Shown here: piece after piece, positions 31,150 through 44,241 of the stretch
Layout: each line of letters begins with the position of its first letter
Numbering within the stretch: position 1 is the stretch's first letter
NCBI GenBank assembly: GCA_022818135.1
Contig: JAFMSR010000005.1
Location: 25,744,117 to 25,808,116, forward strand
DNA: 64,000 nucleotides
Source of the DNA: Saxidomus purpurata
Taxonomy: Eukaryota > Mollusca > Bivalvia > Venerida > Veneridae
Direction: 5' to 3'
Notes under the pieces: generated by a model
Database searches by the model: none
The model's input: the letters and a program-made list of their open reading frames with translations, nothing else
Told to the model about the DNA's origin: nothing
Made by a program: the position numbers and the translations under genes

Positions 31150-34100
31150 TATTATGAAAGTTCAATAATCATTGATGCCTGCAAAAGCATTTAAAATGCT
31201 CTTGTAATCTTAACCGAAACATGGTAAAAACCGTTTATTCTTCACCAAAGCACTGTATGATATCTACATCACAAATGCACCTGTTTCTTCATGGGCAATA
31301 TGTTACCGAGTTCAAAGAAATAATGTAAGCTGTTTATTTTTGTATTACATAAAAGTTTAGTTTAAGCCACTAAAAATACCTGAGAGCAATATTGGAAACT
31401 AAACATGCCTGCCGCCTACAAACTTGAACTGAATTCGCGTACAAAGAAATTACATTTGAGTAAAGGTGTGTGGAAATGCTTTTAACAGTTTCTTTCATAA
31501 ACCATTTATTGCTTTCATTAAGTACGAAATTGGTTCGTAAAATATTTACATTTGCATATTTTTCACAACTGTATCATAACGAGACGAATTTCGTTCCTAG
31601 AAAAAACAAACTGTTTCGCACAGTCACATTTACTTCTTCATTAAGTTTGTCATGAACATGCAAGTACTTTATATTCTTTCAATGAATCTATATTAAGATA
31701 TTACATAATGAATCAGTCCAATCACGTTTGACGAACGTTGCTTACTCATTCTCTGATAACTGTTTGATTCGATCATTGGTGACGTCTTAAGAGAAGTTAA
31801 TTTAAATTGAGTGATCTTGATTTGCAATCTAGCTAAAACAAATTAGTACAGACTAAACACAAGAGAGCTAGAAAACATTGATTAAAATAGCAGGCAAAAA
31901 CAAGTATATACGCTATAGACCTTCGTTAATTATCTACGAACAAATAGTTTACGTTTTCTCAATACCAACATTTCAGCAGAATCTAAGCATCGTGTCGTCA
32001 TGCAATTGATGACAAAGTATCTCTTAATATACTTCTAGACTCATTAAATTTCACATAAATTTAAACTATACTTCATCATAACGAACGATGCAATGTATTG
32101 AATGCACATAGGCGTGCATAACGAACATAAGCAACAAACAAATAAAAAATCCTCACTGTTCTCATTTTATTATCATTAAAAAAGATTTAATGCCGCAGCA
32201 GAGTAAGTTCATAGGAGATTTAAACAAAAGAAACAACATTTAGTGGGGGAAGAAAGCTGAACCCTAAACAGCTCACGAAGGTTTTGATCTTCATGAAACA
32301 TAATATTCTTGTTTTAATGTGATCCTTAAAACATTAGAATTAAGCATGTGCTTCAAATTCAAATGAAATTCAATGGTTGATGCAACAATAACCTGTCTTT
32401 ACAACAAATCAATTTTTGTCAAGTTAATTATTTGCAACATGTATATGCAACATCTTCAATGGAATAAAACTGCTGTTATTTGAACAAGGTTTTATATAAA
32501 TGTGGTTGTAGCGTTCATGAAATTCTTTTTTAAGTCCCAGGATCTTTTTGAATTAAATGATATAGTAAAAGAAATTTACTGAAAGGATAAAGATAGAACC
32601 ATGTTTAATTCACTCTATGTTGACATATGCCTAGAGTGTTGACATATGCCTTTCCTTCGTATTCAAGTCGTTTCGTCATAGAAATCCATTCATATTTTTG
32701 CAATATCATTTGAAAAAATACTGCGCTATAATTATTTCTAACATGTATTTTTCGATTCAAAACACAAAGTTATTGGTACAAATAAAGGTCATTTCTGCCG
32801 GTAAGACATCTTTCTGGGTAAAATTAGAGATACTTGTTACTGTGGTCCTGTGACTTGAAGCAGTATTACTCTGTTATAACGGTTTTTCTTATAAAGTTGA
32901 TAGTCACTTTAAACGTTTCTAGTGTATCTTTGAAGATAAGTATTCACGTCACATTTACAATAAAAACAAGTTCCGGTTGCTCTATACATACTGTATGAGT
33001 ACATTATTTCAACAAGCTGTACTTATTAAAATATGCACGTACTAAATATTTTGATTGTGGCATACTGAAAGCGGGTCGATGACCTAGTAGCAGAGCGCTT
33101 TCCAGAATAGTAACCCATAACTCGAGAAGTATCTCCACCACTCCATAACTACAATGTAGCTTAATCTATGATATTTCTGATTAAACCCTTTAATCGATCT
33201 CCCATGCTATACACTGTGCATTTAAGGAACAGTTTTTGATAAGAATCTTAGGTGGAATAAATTTGGCCTACCCAAACTGCTGTGGTTTTCTGTGTTACAG
33301 AACAACAGAAATGATTGTATCATTGAATTGCAACCCTTTTGGTATAATAAAGACGGAAGTCTCTCTTTTTTGTTTTTCTGTTTAGAACAGCTCTTTAATT
33401 AAAATTTTCGGCAATATTGCCTTTTTTGGCCATTAAACAAATAACGTCAATACAATAGGAGACAAACAAGAAATTATTACAACACAAATTTGTGCAAAGG
33501 TACTTTATTGCAATCTTAGTGCCAAGTGGAAAAGGCTATATACATGTAACAGCGTTTTGACGTTACGTTTTTATTATTCGGATTTTGCCAAATGTTTTTA
33601 CTTTACCTTACAAAATCTTCACGGCATCAGTTCGACTTGTAATTATCTTTCTAATTGGAAAATTCATCAAATATACCAGGATATTATTTGAAACGCCGTT
33701 GTCTATACCAAATCCCACAAGGCAATTATAACATTACAAGAAACGTACTTAAAAAGAGGAAAAGCACAATCAATAAAATGGTCTCTGGAAACGTAATTTG
33801 CATTAATTATTTAAGTGACACAATCACAGTCCTCGAAAGTCAAACTTTAATTTGATGACTGTGTGGATAATTTAAGCTATCGAAAATTTAACTCGTAGTA
33901 TATAAGCTTCCGAACTGAATGAGTTAACAATATCTAAAGTAATATAATGACAGTTCAACGTGACCGTCACGATTTAAAAAATGTATTACTGATTCAATTT
34001 TATGAATCTGTATAAACAATGTCATTCTCATTGAATATAGTAAACAATTGTAAAAAATCATTTTTGACTATTCCATTAAAACAATGAAAATTCCAGCCAT

Positions 34101-34730
34101 ATTATCAGATATATTTTCAATACTAAGTGTCAATATTAGAAATACAGCAGTGTAACTCATTTCTTACATGTTTTAAATCATTTATTGTGTATAAAAACAT
34201 CTAACTTGACACTGATTCAGTATTTCCATTGTGATGGGTTAGATAACTTTAATTGTTACTGATTTACATTATTTCCGTTATCAGTATACGTGTCACTAAA
34301 ATGGCAATGTCTGTAAACTGATACACGTGTATTTGTATGCACGTGTTCCTTGGCGTTTTACTTTAATACTCAGCGTTGATCTACGTAGAAACACATAACA
34401 TCACCGAATAAGACTTTCCTTATTTAAACAAAAATAATGCGAGGAAAGCATAATAAAATGTACAACCCTGTTCATGTACAATGAAGCCGAGACTTTCTTA
34501 TTATGTTAATAGTCAGAAGGGGGAGGCATTTGATGATCTCTGTGCACTAATCAATCAAGGATAACCAAGAAAACCTTCAATAGAAATACTATAGTCAGAT
34601 GTGTTATGTAATTTGACATGCTGTTTATCGTTTGATTAATTAGAAGTTATAAGTTAATTGATTACACAGCCGAACTTACGTGTACCTATGATAAACGTAA
34701 GTGTTATCGATTAGTATATGTTATGAAATG
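31150..34730. other. Unassigned AT-rich stretch
   Basis: No open frame above 66 codons. A 14-base direct repeat GTTGACATATGCCT lies near 32619 and 32639. A weak tRNA-like stretch near 33070-33110 lacks a B box. Confidence 0.35.
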
Positions 34731-34836
34731 AGTGATTTGATATTGGCCTTGTAACTTCGTTTGAGGGCATTTGTATACTGCACTCGTGTAATACGAATGC
34801 CCTCGGACAAATAACAGTGCCAATATCAAAATCACT
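34731..34836. mobile_element. Foldback MITE, 106 bp
   Basis: The two halves are near-inverted copies: AGTGATTTGATATTGGC...GAGGGCATTTGTAT on the left, and on the opposite strand AGTGATTTTGATATTGGC...GAGGGCATTCGTAT on the right. The stretch would fold into one long hairpin with a small loop near 34783. It has no coding content. Confidence 0.75.
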
Positions 34837-36161
34837 GACTAAATGAAGATTTTACTATATACATATTAACTGATCAAAGTTAAACATATTCATTCTATCA
34901 AAACTATCATCTTCGTTGACAGTAAATCGTCAGAAACAGACAATAACGTGCAGAACTTACAAATACCTCTAAAATATCACTTTTGAAGAAAAAAACAACA
35001 TTGATGTGAGTATTCAATATCTTAGTTCAACCAATATCATTCTTTCGGAGTGTGATTTCAGCAGAAATTTATTAAAATTTTGCCATTATGTACAAGTAGG
35101 TAAAGAAAACTGTAAAAATTGGTGTAGTCTTTATTGCTAATTTCAATTCTCAGCTTCCATTCATTAGTCATGCTACATGTACCGATAAAATAATTCTTTT
35201 TGGACTTTATACAACTTTAGTCAAAAAAGAAAAAGAAAAGAACATAAAAAGTCCTTTGGTAAATTAAAAGCTTGAAAATCAAATTTCTAAACACCGAGTT
35301 TATCTCGTTTCCTGAACGAAGTAAAGAGAGGCATATTCTAATCTGGCTGGTTATACGACAAGCATGACGTCAAGATAAGCCGAGAAGATATTTCAAGATG
35401 GCGGCCGTTTAACTAACACCTTAAATCTGAACGTATCAGCCAAATATATTCCTCAGATTTCCGCCATGTTCCCTGATTTTTATTCGCCGTGCCTTAAAAT
35501 GTTATGATAAGTATTCCTGTTTTATTATGTCGGGTATTTAATGAATATAAGAGCCAATAAGCAAATCATTAAACTGTCTGGCTCCCAGCTGAAACATAGT
35601 GTTACAGCTAGGAATAACATTGGAGACGAGCAGCAGGTGTACGATTACACATCTTTTATGATTCATTTCCAAGACTATAGAGTAAACTGACGCAATAAAA
35701 CAGATAAAAACATTAAACCTTTTATTGTGAACTCGCTTAAAGGTTTAGACTATTTGGTATACAACAAATATTATTATTAATATATTTTAGTATCAACAAA
35801 TTACAAGACTGAAACAATTTACTACTGAGCACAATACCTTTATGATATAAGGTCTTGAAAACCTGTATGCAAACATTGTGTCATTAAGATGCTCTTTAAC
35901 AGTTTCCGCGGCTAGCTACACGCTGATATGACATAGATTATTCCATTGTATTGTATTTAGAAAGTGAAAAAGCCAAAAAATATTCTGACGTTGTCCATTG
36001 TCTTAATGCTGTTGTATAAAATGAGTAAAAGGAAAGCGAAATTAAAATGTCATCATCTTCAAATGGAAGATATTTTATCATGTTTAAACCCACGCAAATG
36101 TGTTTTGAAAAGAGCAAAAGGCACGGTATTGAAATAATATTTCAGAAACGAGTGGTAGTAG
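34837..36161. other. Unassigned stretch with a short regulatory-like cluster
   Basis: No open frame above 60 codons. The only notable part is the motif cluster at 35365-35470, listed separately. Confidence 0.3.
35365..35470. promoter_or_regulatory. CRE plus two YY1-type sites
   Basis: The stretch holds TGACGTCA at 35365-35372, AAGATGGCGGCCG at 35395-35407 and CCGCCATGTT at 35461-35470. The last two match the YY1 consensus in opposite orientations. Such sites often sit near transcription starts, but no gene is visible next to them. Confidence 0.3.
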
Positions 36162-36578
36162 ATTAAAGTGACATTATGCGCATATTACTGCACAAAGTGT
36201 ATTTTTGGTGACAGTTTTATATAAGCAATTCATTTAAATGTGTTAAATCAATGATTATGCCGCATTAGTATTTGAAGTTGGTGCTTTAGGTTAAAAAAAA
36301 TCGGACTGATAAAATGATAGTTGAATGTGTCGTTGTTGATGTTTGTAGAGATTTCGGCAGTGGAAGGGAAGCAACTCCTGCATGCAGTTATTCTTTTCTT
36401 AAATTGACTCTCTCAGTCAAATAAAAAAATCAATATTTTGAAAGTTATTTTTTTATACTGGTAGCGGGAAGAGTTTGGTGTATTGGGTTAAAAGTTATTA
36501 TTTCCTCTACACTTTTGTACACACACCATTTTCAGCTGGATTTTTACTTGAAGAAAATGCGCATAATGTCACTTTAAT
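36162..36578. mobile_element. MITE, 417 bp, with 22-bp perfect inverted repeats
   Basis: Bases 36162-36183 begin ATTAAAGTGACATTATGC, and 36557-36578 are their exact reverse complement over 22 bases. Similarity ends sharply outside and inside. There is no coding capacity. The AT or TTAA part of the end may include the target duplication. A family related to the TTAAAGG-ended element at 26850 is possible but unproven. Confidence 0.85.
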
Positions 36579-39500
36579 AGAAAGAAATTATGTATATACT
36601 AGCTTGATTTATGTATCATGTAGATTTGTATATACTATATTTGATATACTTTAAGTACTATAGGACACAACAATTATATATATGGTTGCAAAGGAGAATG
36701 GTTACAGTCAAAGCCTTCCTAGACATGGCCAGTCGAGGGATGCATTAAGGATACATTTGCATCACTTTACCGAAAATGCACAATACAACATTCGAAGCCT
36801 TTCTTAAGAGTTAAAACTTCTATTACAATAAGAAATCTTATGCAAACCGCTTAAAATGTGGAATAATAACACCCAAATACCTACTTTAAATCCACAGTAA
36901 AATAGGTAACCTCACTTTCCATAACTTTTAAAAAAACACGAAGGCACTTAAAAGTATCCGTATTAATCAAAAAATGAAGAAAAAAGTCATTACACTTCCT
37001 CCATCAGTTTCCTGGAAGTCGGTTTACTTTCCTATGTCCGACCCAGCATGCTCCCGCGCCTGTACATTGAAACTTGCTTAGAAATTAGCTTACTTATTTA
37101 CACGGACAAATATTAACCCAGCAGAACATTCTATCTCTTGAAATGTGGTAAGTATTACCTCTACTAACATTTATGCTACCTGCTCGATTATACATTGCTG
37201 TTTGATTAACAATGCCTGTTTGAATACCAAATTGGATAACGAAAATAAAGGATGGTCTATTATATCGCATTTCTCACCTTGGAATATCTGAGCTTGTAAT
37301 TCTAAATTAAATATTCATGTTAGCATTTGCTAAAATTGTACCAGTATATAAGATAAACAGAGCTAAACAGAAACTGTTACCTAAAACAAAATGACTTAAA
37401 CTGATACAGTATTCCGAGATACAGTACTATTGTTCAGTAATCAATATTACATGACTTAAAATAAAATTAACGTACGGGAAATGAAACCACAAGATTATGA
37501 GTAGGATCTGAAGTTATTGAGAGTAACATGTGCCATTCACTTTAACTTTTGTGGAGCGAGGAACAACTCTCTATAATTATGTTATAAATGACACTGGCTT
37601 TGTCTGATAATTCAGATATGCTTGATATATTATGCACGTTGTCCACAACTTTATACAGGCATGAAAGCTGGTTGGAAATAAAAGAAATAAGTTGAACTTC
37701 AGTTACGGAAGGTAGCATCATAGTATTGACATTCATTCTCCATTATTTGAACTCATGTTGATCTTTTTAGTCTTTTGCTGTGAATGTTATGTTTCAAAAG
37801 TATCGTTAAATGATAAAACAAACAAATTATGTCATGCAATATTTTGTATGCCAGCTGCGTAAATTATGTCGAAGAGGAAGACGCTGTATTCATTCAAATT
37901 TCATAATCTTTTATATGTTCACGAAAGAAACTATTAATCTTTGCAGAACATGGAAAAATGGAGTCTTTTCTTATTTTGTGAAATATGCGTTGTCGTCCGG
38001 ACGTGTTTAGACTACTTTTATGCCGTTTCAAAAGTAATGTTAAGACGTCCTCGTTTTACGTCACATATCACGGTTACAGAAACGCCTGTCCTTATATTTG
38101 AATTTTCGACTGCCGTACGTTACATTTTAACACGTTTTATTTTCATTCACTCCTTTCATTTTATGAATGCAGTCTGTTTTCATTCATCGGCCAGTTTTTT
38201 TGACAAAACGCATTAGAAGAGACTCGGAAACCACGAAAAACAATGCATTTATGAAGACATTTTACAGTGTCTAAAGCCTTATAAAACCTAATAAGATTGT
38301 TCATTCTGTCATAATTCCAATGATAAAAACAAAATAGAGGAAACGGTTTCAGTGAGTAAGATATCAAACGAACTGCCTTCCGGTGCACAGAATGGAAAAT
38401 GTTTGTTTGCCAAACTTGTTTACCTTATTCACGAATCGTAGACAATCATATGAAAAAATTGAATTTTTACCCTATACAATGTACCAGTGCAATATATAGA
38501 CCTCCAGACCAGAAAGTAATTCATCAATTTACAGAGAAAACGCCGATGACTGCCCGTAAACATTTGTCTCCCGATACTTATGTGTTTTCCGCGATGATCC
38601 TAGATAGTTTTACGACTTTCCGGGCTGTAATTATGTCATTATTACAATTCGATTCTTTTTTTTTTCTTCTCTCCTTTCTCTTTTTTGCGATTCTTGTATC
38701 TGAAGAAATTGATTTAACATAGGACGACGAATTATTCAAGTTAAAGCCGGTATATACTTTTCCGCATTGAGAAAAAGATTGAATGATAAATAACGTGCTT
38801 TATCCAGATCAATTCATTTAAAGTCTTTGAACTTTAATGTTTAGCTAGTGATAATTATTCGTTTCGTTGCCTAGCTAGTAATAGTTACTATTTCCCTTCT
38901 GTGTTATTTATGCATGTTTGTTTGGTAAAACGTATTGTTTCACTTTCATGCAACTGCAACTACTATACATGTACGTGCTATTAACAACTTTCGTGAAAGA
39001 GTATTCAGTACTGCGGCATTTGCTAAAAAGTTTTGCTCTTCTTTTAAAGGTTCATTACTAAGACCAAATATAATTTTCTGGAATTGTAACAGGTAAATAC
39101 AGCTTGAAACTGGCTTCTACATCTTTACAATAGCCGTGGAGTATTTCTCTGTTTGAAATACTGCTGAAGAAAAACGTTTCCAATTCACTCCCGAGTAAGA
39201 TCGTATAAAGCTGTTCCAGTTCACGATGAAAATTAAGAAATTAATTAAGATAACGCGTCATTAAACAACATTTGTATACGGTAATTTGTGCATGGTTTAT
39301 TAGACTAAAGGTAATAAAATTCAATGATAAGATTTCGTTGGCCTTGGTTAAGGTGGGTCCACACCTTACGTCTTAATATTTTAACCTCCTCAGAAAACGG
39401 TCATATCTTGCATATGCTGTCTACGATGTATGAACTTTAATGTGTTGTTATTAAGTTTACAGATGAAGAAGACGCAGTCTTTGCCAACGAGAAACCATTC

Positions 39501-40392
39501 GCTTATCTAATGGAGACTGTCATCTTGGAAAATAGAACAACATTGAATTTCGGGCATTCCTGGAATTTTGTTTTGTATCAGACCGTGACATTTTACAACA
39601 TGTTACTAGTTTGAAACTATGTAGCCTGTGACCAATTATCTTGAGTGATCAATCTATGACAAGTATTACTGTAACATATCAAGTCATCAAAATGCTCTTT
39701 AATTAAAATTCTCTCAACACTATTCAAATACCATTGTATTGATATTTACTCAGTAAAATAGTCAAATATTTGCCTGGAAGTGTAGGTTTACAATTTGTCA
39801 ATTTCGTTTTCTTATAACGTTGCAATGAAGTAGTAATTATAGCAAATATAACAAAATTGTCAATGTTGAAGATGATTTCTTCTTAATCGAACTAAAATAA
39901 ATTCGTAAAATTTACATTAACATTATCGCTGTCACGTTTAAAGTAAATGCATGATGTTTTTACAGGTTAGGTTTCTGCGATTGTTAAGTCATGGAACAGT
40001 TGTGATATTATAAAAATGTGTGTGTGTTAATTAGGGTACCACTGAAATGGTGTACATGATACATGTATGTAGCACATAACTGGTAAACTTCCAATTTCAA
40101 GTGCAAACCACTGCCTCAAACCTTGAAAAGTTCTGACTTAATATAAAAATGTATAGTTATAGGATAGGAAACATTGCATTGTCTAACGGACAAATAACAG
40201 AATACTTGTTATATACTGCAGCAAGAGATAAAGGGAAGGTTAGTGTAAAAAGACTTTTATGTTTTGTTTTAAATTGCTTCTTGTATTCAGTCTGACCTTT
40301 GAGGCTACGGTTTTCACCAAATATTGAAAGACTGTCAGCGACATGCTATGTATCAAACATACGCTTTTAGACAGACAAAAATGCCTCTGTAC
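36579..40392. other. Unassigned AT-rich stretch
   Basis: Frames up to 107 codons (38399-38722) look like chance openings: they match no domain and overlap on both strands. A short palindrome TAAGGTGGGTCCACACCTTA lies near 39349. Confidence 0.35.
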
Positions 40393-40600
40393 CATGCGAT
40401 AAGCTATCAAAAACATAGAAAACATGTATTTATCTAATCCTTAAGGTTCTGTGCTAAATACCACTTAACTCTTAGAATATAAATATAAATGAAAAAACAT
40501 GCGATAAGCTATTAAAACTAAGCAAACATGTATCCATTAATCCTTAAGACTTTGTGCTTAATACCTATAACATCTTAGACAGCAAATTTGAGGAAAAAAT
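40393..40600 (+). repeat. Two-copy tandem repeat, period 105
   Basis: CATGCGATAAGCTAT, AAACATGTAT, TAATCCTTAAG and TGTGCT occur in the same order at 40393-40497 and 40498-40600, with moderate divergence. Confidence 0.8.
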
Positions 40601-40727
40601 GTTTCATTTTATTAAATGCACAGTTTTACTGATACATTGTGTATCATAATTATTTCGTGTCAAATCTAATCAAAACCAATTTATGCTGACCCAGATAACA
40701 GCAGTCCCAAAAGGTGTTAAAAATAAA

Positions 40728-41797
40728 TTAAATTGTAGCGTGTAAATAGTGCTATTTTTGGCCTGGGGACTGAAAGTCCCCAAGGCCTAAGTTAGTATAC
40801 CACATTTCAAACCCTGCAAGAATTTTAGCCGTGCTATGTGCGAATAACAACTGTAAACATGCGCTATGCGAAAGTAGTGCAAGACAGACCAGATCAATCT
40901 TCTGTTTGAATGCCGTATATGATAAGAACATGTTACAAATAAAAATTATAGTACATAAAACTTCAAACGACTGCAGGAAGGTATATAGCTTACGGGCTGC
41001 ATTACACATTTTTTCTGTTTTAGAAATTAATGCGCTGTTAGCTGATTACGGAAGATAATCATATGCATATCACGGAAAAGTACGGATATTTACGGAAATT
41101 TACGAAAACGTACGAAGCTCGATATAAGAGTTTGTAGTTTGATTTTCAAATTTCCGATGTTATTTCATTGACAACTTTGTTATTTACGAACGATTACATA
41201 TATATTTACCTAAAAATAAATGTCTCTAAAAAAAGATATAATTTACGTACATTCCCGAGAAGGAACTAACGTGATCAAATTCACCCGCCATTTATCGAGG
41301 ACGCTGCATGTCGAGGCCCAGTGAATGGTTTCACTGATTACAACTACAAGGTAACCCAGAATCATTTTTGGTTTTCTCTGTTATACACATTGTACAGTAC
41401 TGTATTTATATTTCATTGCTGGTATTGCTTTGTTTATTTCTGTTTCAAGGTCTTGTCATTGGTACACAATACTTTTCGATCCACATCATCAGATCATATC
41501 GCTTGAAGTTGTACAAAGCGCAGATCGAATTACTAGTACTGGCTTAAACATTTTATAATGGTGACTATGTGATTATTTTTCATTTAACGTACATTTCATA
41601 ATAAAACAAACTTCCCTGTCACCCATATATTTGTGAATCATTCATTCTGTGTCATATATTGAATTTCGTCCTCTGCACATTTCGACCCGCGCTTTAGGTA
41701 AGATTCAACGCAGAACACGTAGGTGAAAAGTTGTTTTTCGGGGAGTTAACCTATAGCCCCCAGGCCTTCAGCGCTCACAGCGCTTTAATTATTATTG
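40728..41797. mobile_element. Possible 1.07-kb inverted-repeat element
   Basis: AAATTGTAGCG...TGCT...GGCCTGGGG near 40728-40766 resembles the reverse complement of the right side near 41753-41797 (AAAGCGCTGTGAGCGCT, GGCCTGGGGGCT). At the left end GGCCTGGGGACT / AGTCCCCAAGGCC forms a tight hairpin. Similarity is patchy and the termini cannot be fixed. Confidence 0.3.
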
Positions 41798-43845
41798 GTA
41801 GTCAGATAGAATATTAATCAAGAAGAAAGGAAATTAAAGTTGTCTTACGTATACATTTTATATTTTATGTTAGAGTTTTTGTCGATGCAATAACACAGTT
41901 GCAGGATAGAAAACTACGAGCATATAACAGCAGCCGATTCTTTTCCTGAATACCTTTTCTTCATCCTGCTCCAGAACATAAAACGTATTATACTGTATAC
42001 CCATAACACATCCTAGTCGTTTTCTATCCTATAACTTATCACGAACAACGATCATGTAATTTTGTCATTAAGCAAATAAAAATGAATTGGTCACATTAGA
42101 GGTTTCTTTAAAAGAAGGCCACGATTACTTTGATTATTATCTAAAATAGGTAATAAATCAATAAATCTCTGAAAAGCAACACAGTGAGCAAAATAAATTT
42201 CAAAAAGTACCTCATTCCTTCGCAAAACTTCAAAGAAGAGGACATGTATAATTACTGGAATGTCAACACAAGGAGCAAGTAGAAGCGTTCTCATGCTGCC
42301 TACTTGTCTAAAAAGTCAGTATGTGCTCTACTTCGAGGCTTAATGAAGTTAATCTAATTTTAGATCAATACCAAGTAATTCACCTGAGGCTAATATTCGA
42401 TGCTGCTTGTCTCCGAACCTTCCAATTTTACTAGACTCTCAATGTTTGGAACAAGCCATTATTTTTTAACCTACATTTAAAATGTTTAAGTGAAACGCAG
42501 ACGAAAATAAACATTTCTGATTTTTACCAAGCCTATGAGCGTAGCCTATGTTTGCAGGCCTGCATAAACATTTAGTTATTAAAAAGCAGATGTCGTTTTA
42601 CTTGATTTCTACCCAAAATTATGAAAATAAAAATACGTCATGCATCTGATTCCTCTTGTTCAAACGGTCAAACGGATTACATTTTCACCATTTACCATAA
42701 CCTAGATTAATAGTAAATATGTTTAATAACTGTTCTTTACTTCCTTCACCGTAGTAGTATACGAGACTTTTACAGACAAATGAATACGGTGGCATGTTGG
42801 CATCAAATGTATGCGTTTTATGTTGACAGTTTGTTTGACTTCGCTATTTGGATAATCCGTTACTAGAAGGCAACGAGATAGAAACGACACTGCAGATAAA
42901 TCGACATATATGGCTTTTCTTTAATTATACACGTTTGACATGTTCTGCGAGAAGCTTTACATTCATCTTCAGTCAGCAATGACGCCTCGTTTATTTTACG
43001 ACTTCTATTAAGTCTGAAACGTCATTACAGTAGTCTTGTGTTCTTTTGAATTTTCCGTTCTGGCACTAGTTTGATGTAGTTCGAAAGAAACAGCCCAAAA
43101 GTTTTCAGAATAAACGAAAAGCTAAATTGACTAATTATGGAATGGTGAACACATTTCTTGCACTAAAGTCATGCAAGAGAAAGGAAAAGGAAGGAAGGAA
43201 GGAAAGGAGGAAGGATTAGCAAAATTGAAACGACAAAATTTAAGGCATTTCCATTCTAACTTATTCTTTTAAACGTACTTTAACCTTACTAACAATCATA
43301 TAATCATTCACGAGACTATGCGTAATATTAGCTGAAATTTAAGATCAAAATAAAGTCTTCAAATAACAGTAGATATTACTTATCGTAAATATTTATCCTC
43401 TGATGAAAATGTGTTTCTACAATTATCTAGGATACTTTGAAAGGCATTCGGTCTGTAAACATTATTGCAATTTGATGAATGTTTCTAATTGGCTGAAATT
43501 TGTACTACTTTGAACGGAAAACTGTATTTGATAAATGATGTGGTTTTATTGTTTGGAATATAGATTAGTGAATAGATATGACAAATGAATTAAAATAACT
43601 ATTGTTTTGATTTCCGATACTTTTCCGGTACATTACATGCTCCGTTTAGGGGTAATTTTAGTATTTAACCTAACGCTTCCTTTGCAAGAACATGTGGAAA
43701 AATAGATTTCGAAGTAGAAATTAATGAGGGGATTACATGCTTTGCTGCACAGTGGTTGGTTCATGGTATAGTGTGGATTTGCATTGTTTCGATCGCTTCC
43801 CGACTAAAGTTATAATCTATCACTGCAAGGATTTTTGCAGTCTTT
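41798..43845. other. Unassigned AT-rich stretch
   Basis: A GGAA-rich short repeat lies at about 43182-43214. No open frame above 67 codons. Confidence 0.3.
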
Positions 43846-44241
43846 TTGTGTCGCCCTTTTGGAGGAAAGGTGATACATAGTGATCGCTTTGTCCGTCCGT
43901 CCGTCTGTCCGTCCGTCACAAAAACTTAACGTTAGCTATAACTTTGCCATTTCTTAAGATTTCTTCTTCAAACTTTGCTTATGACAATATGGTCTTGATT
44001 ATGCCAAATTGTGTAGGTCAAGGTCAAATTTGACTGAGGTATGCTCCTTATTGCACTAAGTTTTTGTCACGAAAACTTAATATTGGTTTTAACTTTGCCA
44101 TTTCTTAAGATTTCTTCATCAAACTTTCAAATTACATTGCTTATGACAAAGGGTCATGATGTTGACAAATTTTGTAAGTCAATGTCATGTTTGACATAAT
44201 TATGCCCTTTTTGTAATAAGATTTGTCAGAGGGCGACACAA
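43846..44241. mobile_element. MITE-like element, 396 bp, with internal duplication
   Basis: TTGTGTCGCCCT at 43846-43857 is exactly inverted as AGGGCGACACAA at 44230-44241. Inside is a TCCG microsatellite (about 43891-43917) and two diverged copies of a unit containing ACTTTGCCATTTCTTAAG (spacing about 150). AGGTCAAGGTCA at 44015-44026 is a direct receptor half-site pair. There is no coding capacity. Confidence 0.65.

Noticed and set aside
33070..33140. tRNA-like stretch GATGACCTAGTAGCAGAGCGC
   Set aside because: An A-box-like start is present, but no B box or cloverleaf follows.
37542..37736. 64-codon minus-strand frame with a regular hydrophobic pattern that could be an exon
   Set aside because: No splice-site pairing, no recognised domain and no second exon nearby.
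38399..38722. 107-codon frame
   Set aside because: Composition is AT-driven with a Phe/Leu run; no domain, and overlapping frames on the other strand.
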